Shown here in pieces: positions 16,868-27,716 of a DNA stretch of 64,000 bases (the stretch's first letter is position 1; each line of letters opens with the position of its first letter). A model generated the notes under the pieces. It was not told the origin of the DNA, did not search any database, and saw only the letters and a list, made by a program, of their open reading frames with translations. The translations under genes were made by a program, and so were the position numbers. Source of the DNA: Klenkia soli (GTDB taxonomy: Bacteria > Actinomycetota > Actinomycetes > Mycobacteriales > Geodermatophilaceae); assembly GCF_900103975.1 (NCBI RefSeq), contig NZ_FNIR01000008.1, positions 186,001 through 250,000 on the forward strand, written 5' to 3'.

Positions 16868-17568
16868 CCGTCCTCCTCCTGCTCGCGTCGGCGCTCGTGG
16901 TGTGGCCACGGGCACCGGGGCCGGCAGCGCGGCTGACCCGGCCCGGGCCCGTCGTGGCGGTCGTCGGCGAGCCGGCCGGCCCCCTCCGGCGCTGGGGTCT
17001 CGGTGCCCTGGCCGGGGGCGTCGTCCTGGTCGTGGGCGGTGTCGGGCCGGGGTCGGTGCTGCTGGCCGCGGGGGTGGCCGTCGGTGTCGAGCGGTGGGCC
17101 CGTCGGGACGCGGCCGCCGGGCCGGACGACGGCGTCCGGGTCCGCGACGACCTGCCGCTGGTGTGCGACCTGCTGGCGGTGTGCCTGGCCGCCGGCACCC
17201 CGGTGCCGGGTGCCGTCGGCGCGGTGGCGACGGCGACCGGGGGACCGCTGGGCCGGGCCCTGGACGTCGTGGCCGGGCGGTTGCAGCTGGGCGCACCGGC
17301 CCGCACCGCCTGGCACGACGTGCCCGCCGACGCCGCGGCGCTGGCCCGGGTGGTCGTGCGGGCGGGGGAGTCCGGGTCCTCGGTGGTCCCGGCGCTGCAG
17401 GCGCTGGCCGCCGACCTGCGGGTGGCCCGGCGGTCGGCCACGGCCGCCGCGGTGCAGCAGGCCGGGGTGTGGGTGCTGGCGCCGCTGGGGCTGTGCTTCC
17501 TGCCGGCCTTCCTGTGCCTGGGCGTCGTCCCGCTGGTGCTGGGCATCGCCGAGGACGTCCTGGGATGA
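16864..17568 (+). CDS. tadC: TadC-like type II secretion F-domain protein
   Basis: A 234-residue second platform protein. It has an N-terminal membrane segment, another pair (LGALAGGVVLVVGGVGPGSVLLAAGVAVGV), an F domain with LPLVCDLLAVCLAAGTPVPGAV and VVRAGESGSSVVPALQALA, and a C-terminal hydrophobic hairpin (GVWVLAPLGLCFLPAFLCLGVVPLVL). The pair TadB/TadC is expected to form a heteromeric base below the pilus. The gap to the pilin-like gene holds copy 2 of the two-box motif, so the following genes probably form a separate transcript. Confidence 0.88.
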   Translation: MTVLLLLASALVVWPRAPGPAARLTRPGPVVAVVGEPAGPLRRWGLGALAGGVVLVVGGVGPGSVLLAAGVAVGVERWARRDAAAGPDDGVRVRDDLPLVCDLLAVCLAAGTPVPGAVGAVATATGGPLGRALDVVAGRLQLGAPARTAWHDVPADAAALARVVVRAGESGSSVVPALQALAADLRVARRSATAAAVQQAGVWVLAPLGLCFLPAFLCLGVVPLVLGIAEDVLG

Positions 17569-17594
17569 GCACACCGACGCCGGTCGTGCTCGCC

Positions 17595-17626
17595 GTCGTC
17601 CACATCCGGGGGCGCCGTCCACAGAT
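17595..17626 (+). promoter_or_regulatory. Two-box GTCCACA motif, copy 2 (upstream of the pilin-like operon)
   Basis: GTC-GTCCACA and GTCCACA-GAT with box starts at 17598 and 17617, again 19 bp apart. 51 bases after the second box is the GTG at 17674, and GAGGGT (17662-17667) sits six bases before that GTG as a possible -10. It begins 27 bases after the tadC-like stop. Confidence 0.75.
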
Positions 17627-17709
17627 GTGCGCGACCCGGCCCGGGGACCCCTGGCGGGCCCGAGGGTCGGGGAGTGGCCCGACGAGCGGGCCGGTCGAGG
17701 AGGCAGGAC

Positions 17710-17892
17710 ATGGCGCGGTGGTGGCGGCGACTGGTCGCGGACCCGGAGGACGGGATGAGCACGGCGGAGTACGCCGTCGGGACGGTGGCGGCGTGCGCGT
17801 TCGCCGCGGTGCTCTACCAGGTGGTCACCGGCGACTCGGTGGTCGCCGGGCTGGGCGCTCTGGTGTCCCGGGCGCTCGCGACGCTGGCCTGA
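17710..17892 (+). CDS. DUF4244 pilin-like (Flp) small protein
   Basis: A 60-residue class III prepilin-like protein. A short charged leader (MARWWRRLVADPEDG) ends in Gly15 and is followed by MSTAEYAVGTVAACAFAAVLYQVV. The Glu is at position +5 after the predicted cleavage, as in Flp pilins, and one hydrophobic helix follows. It is presumably the structural subunit exported by the tad genes just upstream. The ATG has a GAGGAGGC ribosome site nine bases away. An in-frame GTG at 17674, lying at a predicted transcription start, would add twelve residues. No prepilin peptidase gene is seen in the window. Confidence 0.85.
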   Translation: MARWWRRLVADPEDGMSTAEYAVGTVAACAFAAVLYQVVTGDSVVAGLGALVSRALATLA

Positions 17893-17894
17893 GC

Positions 17895-18254
17895 GTGGCC
17901 GCCGCCCGGTCCCGCGAGCAGGGGATGGTCACCGCGGAGACGGCGGTGGTGCTGCCGGTCCTGCTGCTCGTGCTGGCCGCGGCCGTCGCCGCGGTCGTGC
18001 TGGTGGGCGCCCAGCTGCGGTGCGTCGACGCGGCACGGGAGGGGGCCCGGGCGGCGGCCCGCGGGGAGAGCGCGACGACGGTCGTGGAGCTGGTCGACCG
18101 GGCCGGGCCGCACGGCGCCACCGTGCGCACCGGCACGGCCGGGGACCGGGTCACGGTGACCGTCTCGGCCCGGGTCCGCCCCCTGGGCCCGGTGCCGCTG
18201 GCCCTCACGGTGTCCGCGGCTGCGACGGCGCTCGTGGAACCGGGTGCCGGGTGA
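17895..18254 (+). CDS. TadE-like pseudopilin
   Basis: A 119-residue protein with a TadE-type N-terminus: REQGMVTAETAVVLPVLLLVLAAAVAAVVLVGAQLR, where Gly-Met with Glu five residues on marks a prepilin-like processing site and one membrane helix follows. The rest is a small extracytoplasmic domain containing CVDAAREGARAAARG, a pattern common in this family. It starts with a GTG two bases after the pilin-like stop, and its stop overlaps the next GTG. Likely a minor pilin of the Flp machine. Confidence 0.88.
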   Translation: MAAARSREQGMVTAETAVVLPVLLLVLAAAVAAVVLVGAQLRCVDAAREGARAAARGESATTVVELVDRAGPHGATVRTGTAGDRVTVTVSARVRPLGPVPLALTVSAAATALVEPGAG

Positions 18255-18640
18255 GCGGCGACCGGGTGCGGGGGGCGGACCGGGGGGAGCGGGGGTCGGC
18301 GACGGTGTGGACCGTGGCCCTGGCCGCGGTGCTCGCGCTGGTCGGTGCCGCGACGGTGCTGGTCGGTGCCGCCGTGGTGGCCCGGCACCGGGCCGGGGCG
18401 GCGGCCGACCTCGCCGCCCTCGCGGTCGCCGGGCGGGCCGTGCTGGGCGACCCGGCCGCGTGCGACACCGGTCGCGCCGTCGCGCAGGCCAACGGCGCCG
18501 ACCTGACCAGCTGCACGGTCGGGCCCGACGCCGTGGTCGCGGTCGAGGTGGCCGTCCCGGTCCAGCTGGGCCCGGTCGGGGTCACCCAGGCCGCGGGTCG
18601 CGCCCGGGCCGGGCCGGTGCCGCGGGGCGCCGACCCCTGA
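18251..18640 (+). CDS. Helicase/secretion-neighbourhood TadE-like protein
   Basis: A 129-residue protein with the pattern RGSATVWTVALAAVLALVGAATVLVGAAVVARHRAGAAADLAALA, a single membrane helix followed by a HRAGAAADLAALA segment that is diagnostic for the Rv3654c-like family (TIGR03816, named for its place between Flp genes and a helicase). Two Cys further on (about 74 and 88) may form a disulfide outside the membrane. It is the last gene of the pilus cluster and ends 12 bases before the convergent helicase stop. Confidence 0.88.
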   Translation: MSGDRVRGADRGERGSATVWTVALAAVLALVGAATVLVGAAVVARHRAGAAADLAALAVAGRAVLGDPAACDTGRAVAQANGADLTSCTVGPDAVVAVEVAVPVQLGPVGVTQAAGRARAGPVPRGADP

Positions 18641-18651
18641 GGTGGCACGGC

Positions 18652-21225
18652 TCAGAAGACCAGGTCGTCCTCGGGCGGCTCGGCGAACGGGTCGTCCTCG
18701 GCCGCCGGCGGGTCGGCGGCGTCGGGCTGCGGGCGGCGGCGCACCGCCCGGACCGCGGGGGCGGCCCCCAGCTGGGCGCGGCGGCGCAGAGCCCGCGAGT
18801 GCGCCGCCGACGTCCCGGCGCGTGCCTGCGCGAACGCGCCGCCGAGCCCCCGGGGGTCGTCGTCCTCGGGGGTGTCCGCCGGCCCGTCGACGTCCCCGGC
18901 CGCGGCCAGCTCGTCGAGGACGACGTCGAGCACCCGCACTGCGCCGGCCTTGTCCAGCGGGTCGTTGCCGTTGCCGCACTTGGGCGACTGCACGCACGAG
19001 GGGCAGCCGGACTCGCACTCGCAGGTGGCCACCGTCGCCCGGGTGGCCGTCAGCCACCGGCGAAGCACCGCGTGCCCGCGCTCGGCGAACCCCGCGCCGC
19101 CGGGGTGGCCGTCGTAGACCACGATCGTCGCCGCGCCGGTGTCCGGGTGCAGCGCGGTCGACACCCCACCGAGGTCCCAGCGGTCGCAGGTGGCCAGCAG
19201 CGGCAGGATGCCGATCGCGGCGTGCTCGGCGGCGTGCAGGGCGCCGGGCAGCTCGCGGTCGTCCACCTCGGCGCGCTGGATCGCGCGCTCGTCCAGCGTC
19301 AGCCACACCGCGCGGGTGCGCAGCTGACGGGCCGGCAGGTCCAGCGGGAACTCCGCGAGCACCTCGCCGGTGCCCAGCCGGCGGCGCTGGTAGGCCACCA
19401 CCTGGTTGGTCACGTCGACGGTGCCGGTGTGCGCGGTGACCGTGCCCAGCCGCCGGGTGGTGGCGACGTCCACGATCGACAGGTCGGTGACGTCGCGGGC
19501 GACCGTCGTCCACTCGGGGCTCTCGGGGTGCACGGCGGCGCAGGCGTCCTCGACGTCGAGCTCGTCGACCACGTAGGTCTCGCCGCGGTGCACGTAGAGC
19601 GCGCCGGTGTGCACCGCCGAGTGGGCCGCGTCGCCGTCCACGGTGCCCAGCAGCCGGCCGGTCGAGCCCTCGACGATCGACACCGGCTCGGCACCGGAGC
19701 CGCGGATGTCGACGTCGGGCCGGCCGCGACCGGCCCAGTACCACCCGGTCGGGCGCCGGCGCAGCTGACCGGCCGCCACCAGCTCGTCCAGCGCGGCCCG
19801 GGCGACCGGGCCGCCGAACAGCTCCAGCTCGTCGTCGGTGAGCGGCAGCTCGGCCGCCGCGCAGCACAGCTGCGGCCCGAGCACGTAGGGGTTGCCGGGG
19901 TCGGTGACGGTCGCCTCGACCGCCCGGCCGAAGACCGCCTGGGGGTGGTGGGCCAGGTAGTGGTCCAGCGGGTCGTCGCGGGCGACGAAGACCACCAGCG
20001 ACTCCCGCTGCGCGCGCCCGGCCCGGCCGGCCTGCTGCCACAGCGAGGCCAGGGTGCCCGGGTAGCCGGCGAGCAGCACGGCGTCGAGCCCGGCGATGTC
20101 GATGCCCAGCTCGAGGGCGTTGGTCGTCGCCACCCCCAGCAGCTCCCCGGCCGACAGCGACCGCTCGAGCTCGCGGCGCTCCTCGGGCAGGTAGCCGCCC
20201 CGGTAGGAGTCGACCCGGCGGGCCAGGTCGCCGCGGCCGCGGTCGACGAGGATCCGCCGCGCCTGGTCGGCGACGGACTCCGCCGACCGGCGGGACCGGA
20301 CGAAGGCCAGCGTGCGGGCGCCCTGCTGCACCAGGTCGGCGAGCAGCCCGGCCGCGTCGGCGGCGGCCGACCGGCGGAGGGGGGCGCCGTGCTCACCGGT
20401 GCGCTCGGTCAGCGGCGGCTCCCACAGCGCGAAGGTGGCACCGGGCCGCGGCGAGCCGTCCTCGGTCACGGCCGTGACGGGTGCCCCGACCAGCCGGGAG
20501 GCGGCCAGCGCCGGGTCGGCCACGGTGGCCGAGGCCAGCACGAACACCGGGTCGGCGCCGTAGCGCCGGCAGATCCGCTGCAGCCGGCGCAGCACGTGGC
20601 CCACGTGCGAGCCGAACACCCCGCGGTAGGCGTGGCACTCGTCGACCACCACGTAGGCCACCCGGCGCAGGGTCGAGGACCAGCGCTGGTGGGCCGGCAG
20701 GATGCCGCGGTGCACCATGTCCGGGTTGGTCACGATCCACCGCGCGTGCCGGCGCACCCAGTCGCGCTCCTCCTGCGGGGTGTCGCCGTCGTAGGCCGCG
20801 GGCCGGACGCCGGGGGGCGCCAACCCGGCCACCGCGGCGAGCTGGTCGCGGGCCAGCGCCTTCGTGGGGGCCAGGTAGAGCACGCAGGCCCGCGGGTCGG
20901 CGGCGAGCGCGGCGAGGGCGGGCAGCTGGTAGGCCAGCGACTTGCCCGACGCCGTCCCCGTGGCGACCACGACGTGCTGCCCGGCGTGCGCGAGCTCGGC
21001 GGCCGCGACCTGGTGCGCCCAGGGTTCCCGGACCCCGCGGGCGGTCAGCCGGGCGCGGAGGTCCGGCGGGGTCCAGGTCGGCCAGCCGTCGTGGGCGGCG
21101 GCGCGCACCGGCAGCCGGTGGACGTGGGTGACCGGTGAGTCGTCGTCGGTGGTGCCGGCCAGCAGCGCGGCGAGCAGCTCGTCGCCCGGGAGGTCCCGGG
21201 GGAGCGGCGCGGCGGCGGACGTCAC
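18652..21225 (-). CDS. DECH-box superfamily 2 helicase with DUF1998-like zinc module
   Basis: An 857-residue helicase of the TIGR03817 type (Rv3649-like, distantly MrfA-like). Walker A is ATGTASGKS (88-96), motif Ia APTKALARDQ, motif II VVDECHAY (about 194-200, DECH), motif III LASATVADP, motif V TTNALELGIDIAGLD and motif VI QQAGRAGRAQ. The C-terminal third carries CECESGCPSCVQSPKCG, a four-Cys zinc site typical of DUF1998 helicases, and an acidic tail. It probably processes DNA, by recombination, repair or handling of imported DNA. The GTG at 21225 follows a GACAGT -10 by six bases and copy 3 of the two-box motif lies 46 bases upstream. Confidence 0.92.
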   Translation of the reverse strand: MTSAAAPLPRDLPGDELLAALLAGTTDDDSPVTHVHRLPVRAAAHDGWPTWTPPDLRARLTARGVREPWAHQVAAAELAHAGQHVVVATGTASGKSLAYQLPALAALAADPRACVLYLAPTKALARDQLAAVAGLAPPGVRPAAYDGDTPQEERDWVRRHARWIVTNPDMVHRGILPAHQRWSSTLRRVAYVVVDECHAYRGVFGSHVGHVLRRLQRICRRYGADPVFVLASATVADPALAASRLVGAPVTAVTEDGSPRPGATFALWEPPLTERTGEHGAPLRRSAAADAAGLLADLVQQGARTLAFVRSRRSAESVADQARRILVDRGRGDLARRVDSYRGGYLPEERRELERSLSAGELLGVATTNALELGIDIAGLDAVLLAGYPGTLASLWQQAGRAGRAQRESLVVFVARDDPLDHYLAHHPQAVFGRAVEATVTDPGNPYVLGPQLCCAAAELPLTDDELELFGGPVARAALDELVAAGQLRRRPTGWYWAGRGRPDVDIRGSGAEPVSIVEGSTGRLLGTVDGDAAHSAVHTGALYVHRGETYVVDELDVEDACAAVHPESPEWTTVARDVTDLSIVDVATTRRLGTVTAHTGTVDVTNQVVAYQRRRLGTGEVLAEFPLDLPARQLRTRAVWLTLDERAIQRAEVDDRELPGALHAAEHAAIGILPLLATCDRWDLGGVSTALHPDTGAATIVVYDGHPGGAGFAERGHAVLRRWLTATRATVATCECESGCPSCVQSPKCGNGNDPLDKAGAVRVLDVVLDELAAAGDVDGPADTPEDDDPRGLGGAFAQARAGTSAAHSRALRRRAQLGAAPAVRAVRRRPQPDAADPPAAEDDPFAEPPEDDLVF

Positions 21226-21231
21226 CCCTCC

Positions 21232-21237
21232 ACTGTC
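21232..21237 (-). promoter_or_regulatory. -10 element of the helicase gene
   Basis: GACAGT on the minus strand followed by GGAGGG and the GTG start. It fits the leaderless layout; the GGAGGG is too close to the start to act as a normal ribosome site. Confidence 0.45.
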
Positions 21238-21270
21238 ACACCCGGTGGCAACCCACCAGGCCGGGGCGGC

Positions 21271-21302
21271 ATCTGTGGACGGCGGCCCGCGGTGTGGACG
21301 AC
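21271..21302 (-). promoter_or_regulatory. Two-box GTCCACA motif, copy 3 (upstream of the helicase)
   Basis: On the minus strand GTC-GTCCACA and GTCCACA-GAT, with boxes at 21299-21293 and 21280-21274, starts 19 bp apart. The orientation faces the helicase gene, whose GTG is 49 bases from the second box. It does not point at the WXG100-like gene on the other side, which starts at 21382. Confidence 0.75.
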
Positions 21303-21381
21303 GGCCCCCTCGTGGTCGTCCCGTCCGGCGACCCTGCCGGCACCGGGCCCACCACGGGCCCACGGAGGCAGGAGGGGCACC

Positions 21382-21699
21382 GTGCCCGACACCGTGACCA
21401 TGCAGCTGGACGCCGTCGAGGCCCTGGCGGCCCGGCTCACCGACCTCGGCGCCCAGCTGGCCGCCGACGGCGGGAGCACCCGGGCCGAGGGCGCGCGCCT
21501 GGGCCAGGCCCTGACGGGTCCGGCCGCCGAGGAGCTGACGACGACCGGCCTGGGGTGGGCCGACCTGGTCGAGGCGCTCGCCACCCGCGCGCAGTCCGTG
21601 GCCACGACGCTGACCGGGGCGGTGGCGTCCTACCGCTCCCTGGACGGGCTGCTCACCGAGCGGATGGGTGCCGGACCGCACGCCGCGGTCGCCCGATGA
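21382..21699 (+). CDS. WXG100/EspC-like small helical protein
   Basis: A 105-residue, all-helical protein with the size and layout of ESX-type secreted partners: LDAVEALAARLTDLGAQLAADG, a central LGWADLVEAL segment, then a second helix and ASYRSLDGLL. A clear WxG turn is not present. It overlaps the next gene by four bases, and that gene encodes a WXG-headed hydrolase, so this protein probably acts as its partner or chaperone. The GTG start is supported by a GGCAGGAGG ribosome site 7-10 bases upstream. Export by a type VII system is inferred; no such system is in the window. Confidence 0.65.
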   Translation: MPDTVTMQLDAVEALAARLTDLGAQLAADGGSTRAEGARLGQALTGPAAEELTTTGLGWADLVEALATRAQSVATTLTGAVASYRSLDGLLTERMGAGPHAAVAR

Positions 21700-23216
21700 G
21701 CACCGGGTTGTCCGCCGTCGAGTCCTGGGACCTGGCGGCGCTGCGGGGGGCGGTCGGGTCGTTGACCGACGTGCCGGATCGGCTGACCGGGTGGCGGGAC
21801 CAGGTGGACGGGCTGCGCGACCAGCTGCGGCACGCCGACCTGTGGTCCGGGCCGGCCGCCGACGTGGCCGCCACGGCCCTGGTCGAGCTCTCGTCGGTGG
21901 CCGCGGAGGTGCGGGCGGCCCTGGCCGTCAGCGCCGAGGCCCTGGGGTCGGTGGTCGGGCAGGCCGGGACGGCGCAGGAGGAGGCCGCCGCGGCGCGGTC
22001 CAGCGCGGCCAGCGGCCCGGTCGAGCTCTCCGACGCCGGGGTCGTGGCGCCGGTCTCGTCGCCGGTGATGGCCGAGGAGCAGCTGCTGGCCGTGGCCGAC
22101 CGCGAGCGGGCGGCCGCGTGGGCCGAGTCGCACGCCCGCCAGGCGCTGGCCGCGGCCGACGGGGTCCTGGCGGCCGCCCGGGCGTCGGGTGACCCGCTGG
22201 CGCCGCTGACCGCCGACGTCGTCGTCCCCGGGTTCGACGGCGTCGCGCTGGCCGCCGCGGTGGTCGGCCCGCCGCTGCCGGTGCCCGCCGTCGACCCGGT
22301 CGCCGCGGCGGCCTGGTGGGACGGGCTGACCCCGCTGGAGCGGCGGGCGGTGATCCAGGCCGACCCGGCCGCCGTCGGTGCGCTGGACGGGCTGCCCGCC
22401 GCCGCCCGGGACCAGGCCAACCGGCTGCTGCTGGCCGGCGCCCTGGCCGACGTCTCCGCACCGGGCCACGCCGTGGCGGTCACCACCGCCGACGCCCTGG
22501 CCGGGTTGGCCGCGGACGGGCGGTCGGCGCAGCTGGTGACGTTCGACGCCGGGGCGGGGCTGGTCGCGCTGTCCACCGGCGACCTGGACACGGCCGAGTC
22601 CGTGGCGGTGCTCGTGCCGGGCATCAACACCACGGTCACCGACGACCTGCCCGACGTGGTCGCCGACGCCTCCCGGGTCACCGCCCTGGCCGAGGCGGCT
22701 GCACCCGGGCTGGCCGCGGCCGCCGTCGTGTGGCTGGGGTACCGGACACCGACCACCTGGACGGCGCTGTCCGACGGTGCCGCCCGTACCGGAGGGCCGC
22801 AGCTGGACCGGACCCTCGACGGCCTGGCCGCGGCCCGCGCCCAGGCGGTCGAGCTGGGTGGTCCCCGGCCACCGCGCACCACGGTCGTCGCCCACAGCTA
22901 CGGGACGGTGGTCACCGCCCACGCGGCGGACGCCGCGGGTGACCTGGCGGCCGACGCGGTGGTGCTGATGGGCAGCCCCGGGGTGCCGGTGTGGTCGGCC
23001 GACGGGTTGGAGGCGCCCGAGGTCTACGGTGCCACGGCCCGGGACGACCTCGTCCCCGAGACGCACGTCTACGGTCGGGTCCCGGGTGACCTGGGGTTCG
23101 GCGACACCCAGCTGCCCACCGTCGCCGGGCAGGGGCACAGCGACTACTACGACCCGGCCTACCCGACGCTGCAGGCCGTCGCCGAGGTCGTCGCCGGTAC
23201 CCGGGAGCACGGCTGA
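21696..23216 (+). CDS. Alpha/beta hydrolase DUF1023 with N-terminal WXG-like domain
   Basis: A 506-residue protein. The first 100 residues are helical with a W-S-G turn (ADLWSGPAADVAA, Trp50-Gly52), like ESX effector heads. A helical middle region follows, then the DUF1023 domain: WWDGLTPLERRAVIQADPAA (about 207-226), VLVPGINTT, WLGYRTP, the nucleophile motif VVAHSYGT (Ser401) and a late GQGHSDYYD that can supply the catalytic His. Such hydrolases are often predicted to be exported. The pair with the WXG100-like gene suggests a secreted enzyme or toxin; no immunity gene follows, since topA is next. The ATG overlaps the previous stop. Confidence 0.8.
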   Translation: MSTGLSAVESWDLAALRGAVGSLTDVPDRLTGWRDQVDGLRDQLRHADLWSGPAADVAATALVELSSVAAEVRAALAVSAEALGSVVGQAGTAQEEAAAARSSAASGPVELSDAGVVAPVSSPVMAEEQLLAVADRERAAAWAESHARQALAAADGVLAAARASGDPLAPLTADVVVPGFDGVALAAAVVGPPLPVPAVDPVAAAAWWDGLTPLERRAVIQADPAAVGALDGLPAAARDQANRLLLAGALADVSAPGHAVAVTTADALAGLAADGRSAQLVTFDAGAGLVALSTGDLDTAESVAVLVPGINTTVTDDLPDVVADASRVTALAEAAAPGLAAAAVVWLGYRTPTTWTALSDGAARTGGPQLDRTLDGLAAARAQAVELGGPRPPRTTVVAHSYGTVVTAHAADAAGDLAADAVVLMGSPGVPVWSADGLEAPEVYGATARDDLVPETHVYGRVPGDLGFGDTQLPTVAGQGHSDYYDPAYPTLQAVAEVVAGTREHG

Positions 23217-23349
23217 GGGGCCGTCCCGCCGCGCCCGCACGGCCTGCTCGGCGCGGTGGGTCACCCGGCGGTGGCCTACCGTGGCGTCCGCCGAGGGGCG
23301 CGCGTCGTCGTCCCGGCACGTGCAGTCAGCACCACCGACAGGAGTCCCC

Positions 23350-26265
<2,916 letters not shown>

Positions 26266-26281
26266 CCACGGGGGAGATGTC

Positions 26282-27043
26282 GTGACCGGGAACCTGGAGC
26301 CGGTGGCGTGGGACGCCCGGCGGACCTCCTTCGGGTCCGTCGCGGCGGAGTACGCCGCACTGCGCCCGGGCTACCCGGCCGACGCGGTGGCCTTCCTGCT
26401 CGGGGCGGCGCCGCGGCGGGTGCTCGACCTGGGCGCGGGCACCGGCCTGCTCACCGACCAGCTGCTGGCCGCCGGGCACGAGGTGGTCGCGGTCGACCCG
26501 TCGGCGGACATGCTGGCCCAGCTCTCGGCCCGGCTGCCGCAGGTGCCCACGGCCGTGGGCGGCGCCGAGCAGGTCCCCCTGCCGGACGCGAGCGTGGACG
26601 CCGTCGTGGCCGGCCAGGCCGCGCACTGGTTCGACCCGCCGCGGGCCGCACCGGAGCTGCGCCGCGTGCTGCGCCGGGGCGGGGTCGTGGGGTTCGTCTG
26701 GAACGTGCGCGACGAGTCGGTGCCGTGGGTGGGGGCGCTCGGTGCCGCGCTGACGGCGGAGACCCGCGACCACGCCGCGGACGAGGGCGTGGTGGCCCGG
26801 TTCGCCGCCGAGCTGCCGGCCGACGTGGCCGAGCACGAGTCCCGGGTCGTCCAGCGGTTGACGCCCGAGCAGGTGGTCGCCGGGGTGGCCACCCGCAGCT
26901 ACGTGGCGGTGATGGCACCGGGGGAGCGCACGGCGTTCCTCGACGGCCTGCGCGACCTGCTGGCCCGCCACCCCGACACCGCCGGCGAGGCGGAGCTCGA
27001 GCTGCCCTACGCCACCCACTCCGTCCGGTTGACCCCGCGCTGA
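26282..27043 (+). CDS. Class I SAM-dependent methyltransferase
   Basis: A 253-residue methyltransferase. The SAM-binding motif VLDLGAGTGLLTDQLLAAGHEVVAVDPS is intact, followed by VGGAEQVPLPDASVDAVVAGQAAHWFD and LRRVLRRGGVVGFVWN, the usual type-11-like layout. The substrate cannot be told from sequence. It begins with a GTG, eight bases after a GGGGGAG site, and 16 bases after topA. No link to topoisomerase function is evident. Confidence 0.88.
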   Translation: MTGNLEPVAWDARRTSFGSVAAEYAALRPGYPADAVAFLLGAAPRRVLDLGAGTGLLTDQLLAAGHEVVAVDPSADMLAQLSARLPQVPTAVGGAEQVPLPDASVDAVVAGQAAHWFDPPRAAPELRRVLRRGGVVGFVWNVRDESVPWVGALGAALTAETRDHAADEGVVARFAAELPADVAEHESRVVQRLTPEQVVAGVATRSYVAVMAPGERTAFLDGLRDLLARHPDTAGEAELELPYATHSVRLTPR

Positions 27044-27068
27044 GCCAGGTCGTGTCGGACCCCGCCGG

Positions 27069-27074
27069 TACCGT
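27069..27074 (+). promoter_or_regulatory. -10 element of tmk
   Basis: TACCGT, six bases before the GTG at 27081. A clear leaderless promoter that separates tmk-holB from the upstream methyltransferase. Confidence 0.6.
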
Positions 27075-27080
27075 GGCCGC

Positions 27081-27716
27081 GTGGCCGGCCCGGGGGTGTT
27101 CATCGCGTTCGAGGGCGGCGAGGGCGCGGGCAAGTCCACCCAGGTGGGCCGGCTGGAGGCCTGGCTGACCGGCCGCGGCGTGCCGGTGCGCACCACCCGC
27201 GAACCCGGCGCCACCGACCTCGGCGGCACGGTGCGCTCGATCGTGCTCGACCCGGCGAACACGGGGCTCTCGGCCCGGGCCGAGGCGCTGCTCTACGCCG
27301 CCGACCGCGCCCAGCACGTCCACGAGGTCGTCGCCCCCGCGCTGGCCGCGGGCCAGGTGGTGGTCACCGACCGGTACGTCGACAGCTCGCTGGCCTACCA
27401 GGGCGCCGGCCGCTCGTTCGACCTGGCCGAGATCGCGTCGATCTCCCGCTGGGCCACCGAGGGGCTGGTGCCCGACCTCACCGTCCTGCTCGACCTGCCG
27501 CCCGAGACCGGGTTGGCCCGCGCCCGAGGCCGAGCCGCGGCCGACCGGCTCGAGGGCGAGTCCGTGCAGTTCCACCAGCGGGTCCGCGACACCTTCCGCG
27601 CCCTCGCCGCGGCCGAGCCCGACCGCTACCTGGTCCTCGACGCGACCGCCGACCCCGACGCCCTGGCCGGTGCCGTCGCGGCCGGGGTGGGCGCGCTGCT
27701 GGGGGAGCGGCGGTGA
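27081..27716 (+). CDS. tmk: Thymidylate kinase
   Basis: A 211-residue dTMP kinase making dTDP for DNA synthesis. The P-loop FEGGEGAGKST lies at residues 10-20. The DR(Y/H) motif is present as TDRYVDSSLAYQG, and TREPGATDLG supplies the substrate Arg. RAAADRLEGES is the lid-like region. The family match is strong and the length is normal. It overlaps holB by four bases, a coupling often seen between these two replication genes. Confidence 0.95.
   Translation: MAGPGVFIAFEGGEGAGKSTQVGRLEAWLTGRGVPVRTTREPGATDLGGTVRSIVLDPANTGLSARAEALLYAADRAQHVHEVVAPALAAGQVVVTDRYVDSSLAYQGAGRSFDLAEIASISRWATEGLVPDLTVLLDLPPETGLARARGRAAADRLEGESVQFHQRVRDTFRALAAAEPDRYLVLDATADPDALAGAVAAGVGALLGERR

Noticed and set aside
12986-17605. 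Very long open frame of over 1500 codons on the minus strand across the tad genes
   Set aside because: It is the antisense shadow that GC-rich codon bias creates. Only its last 265 codons (the HAD gene) show a protein family; the rest is low-complexity Arg/Pro/Ala.
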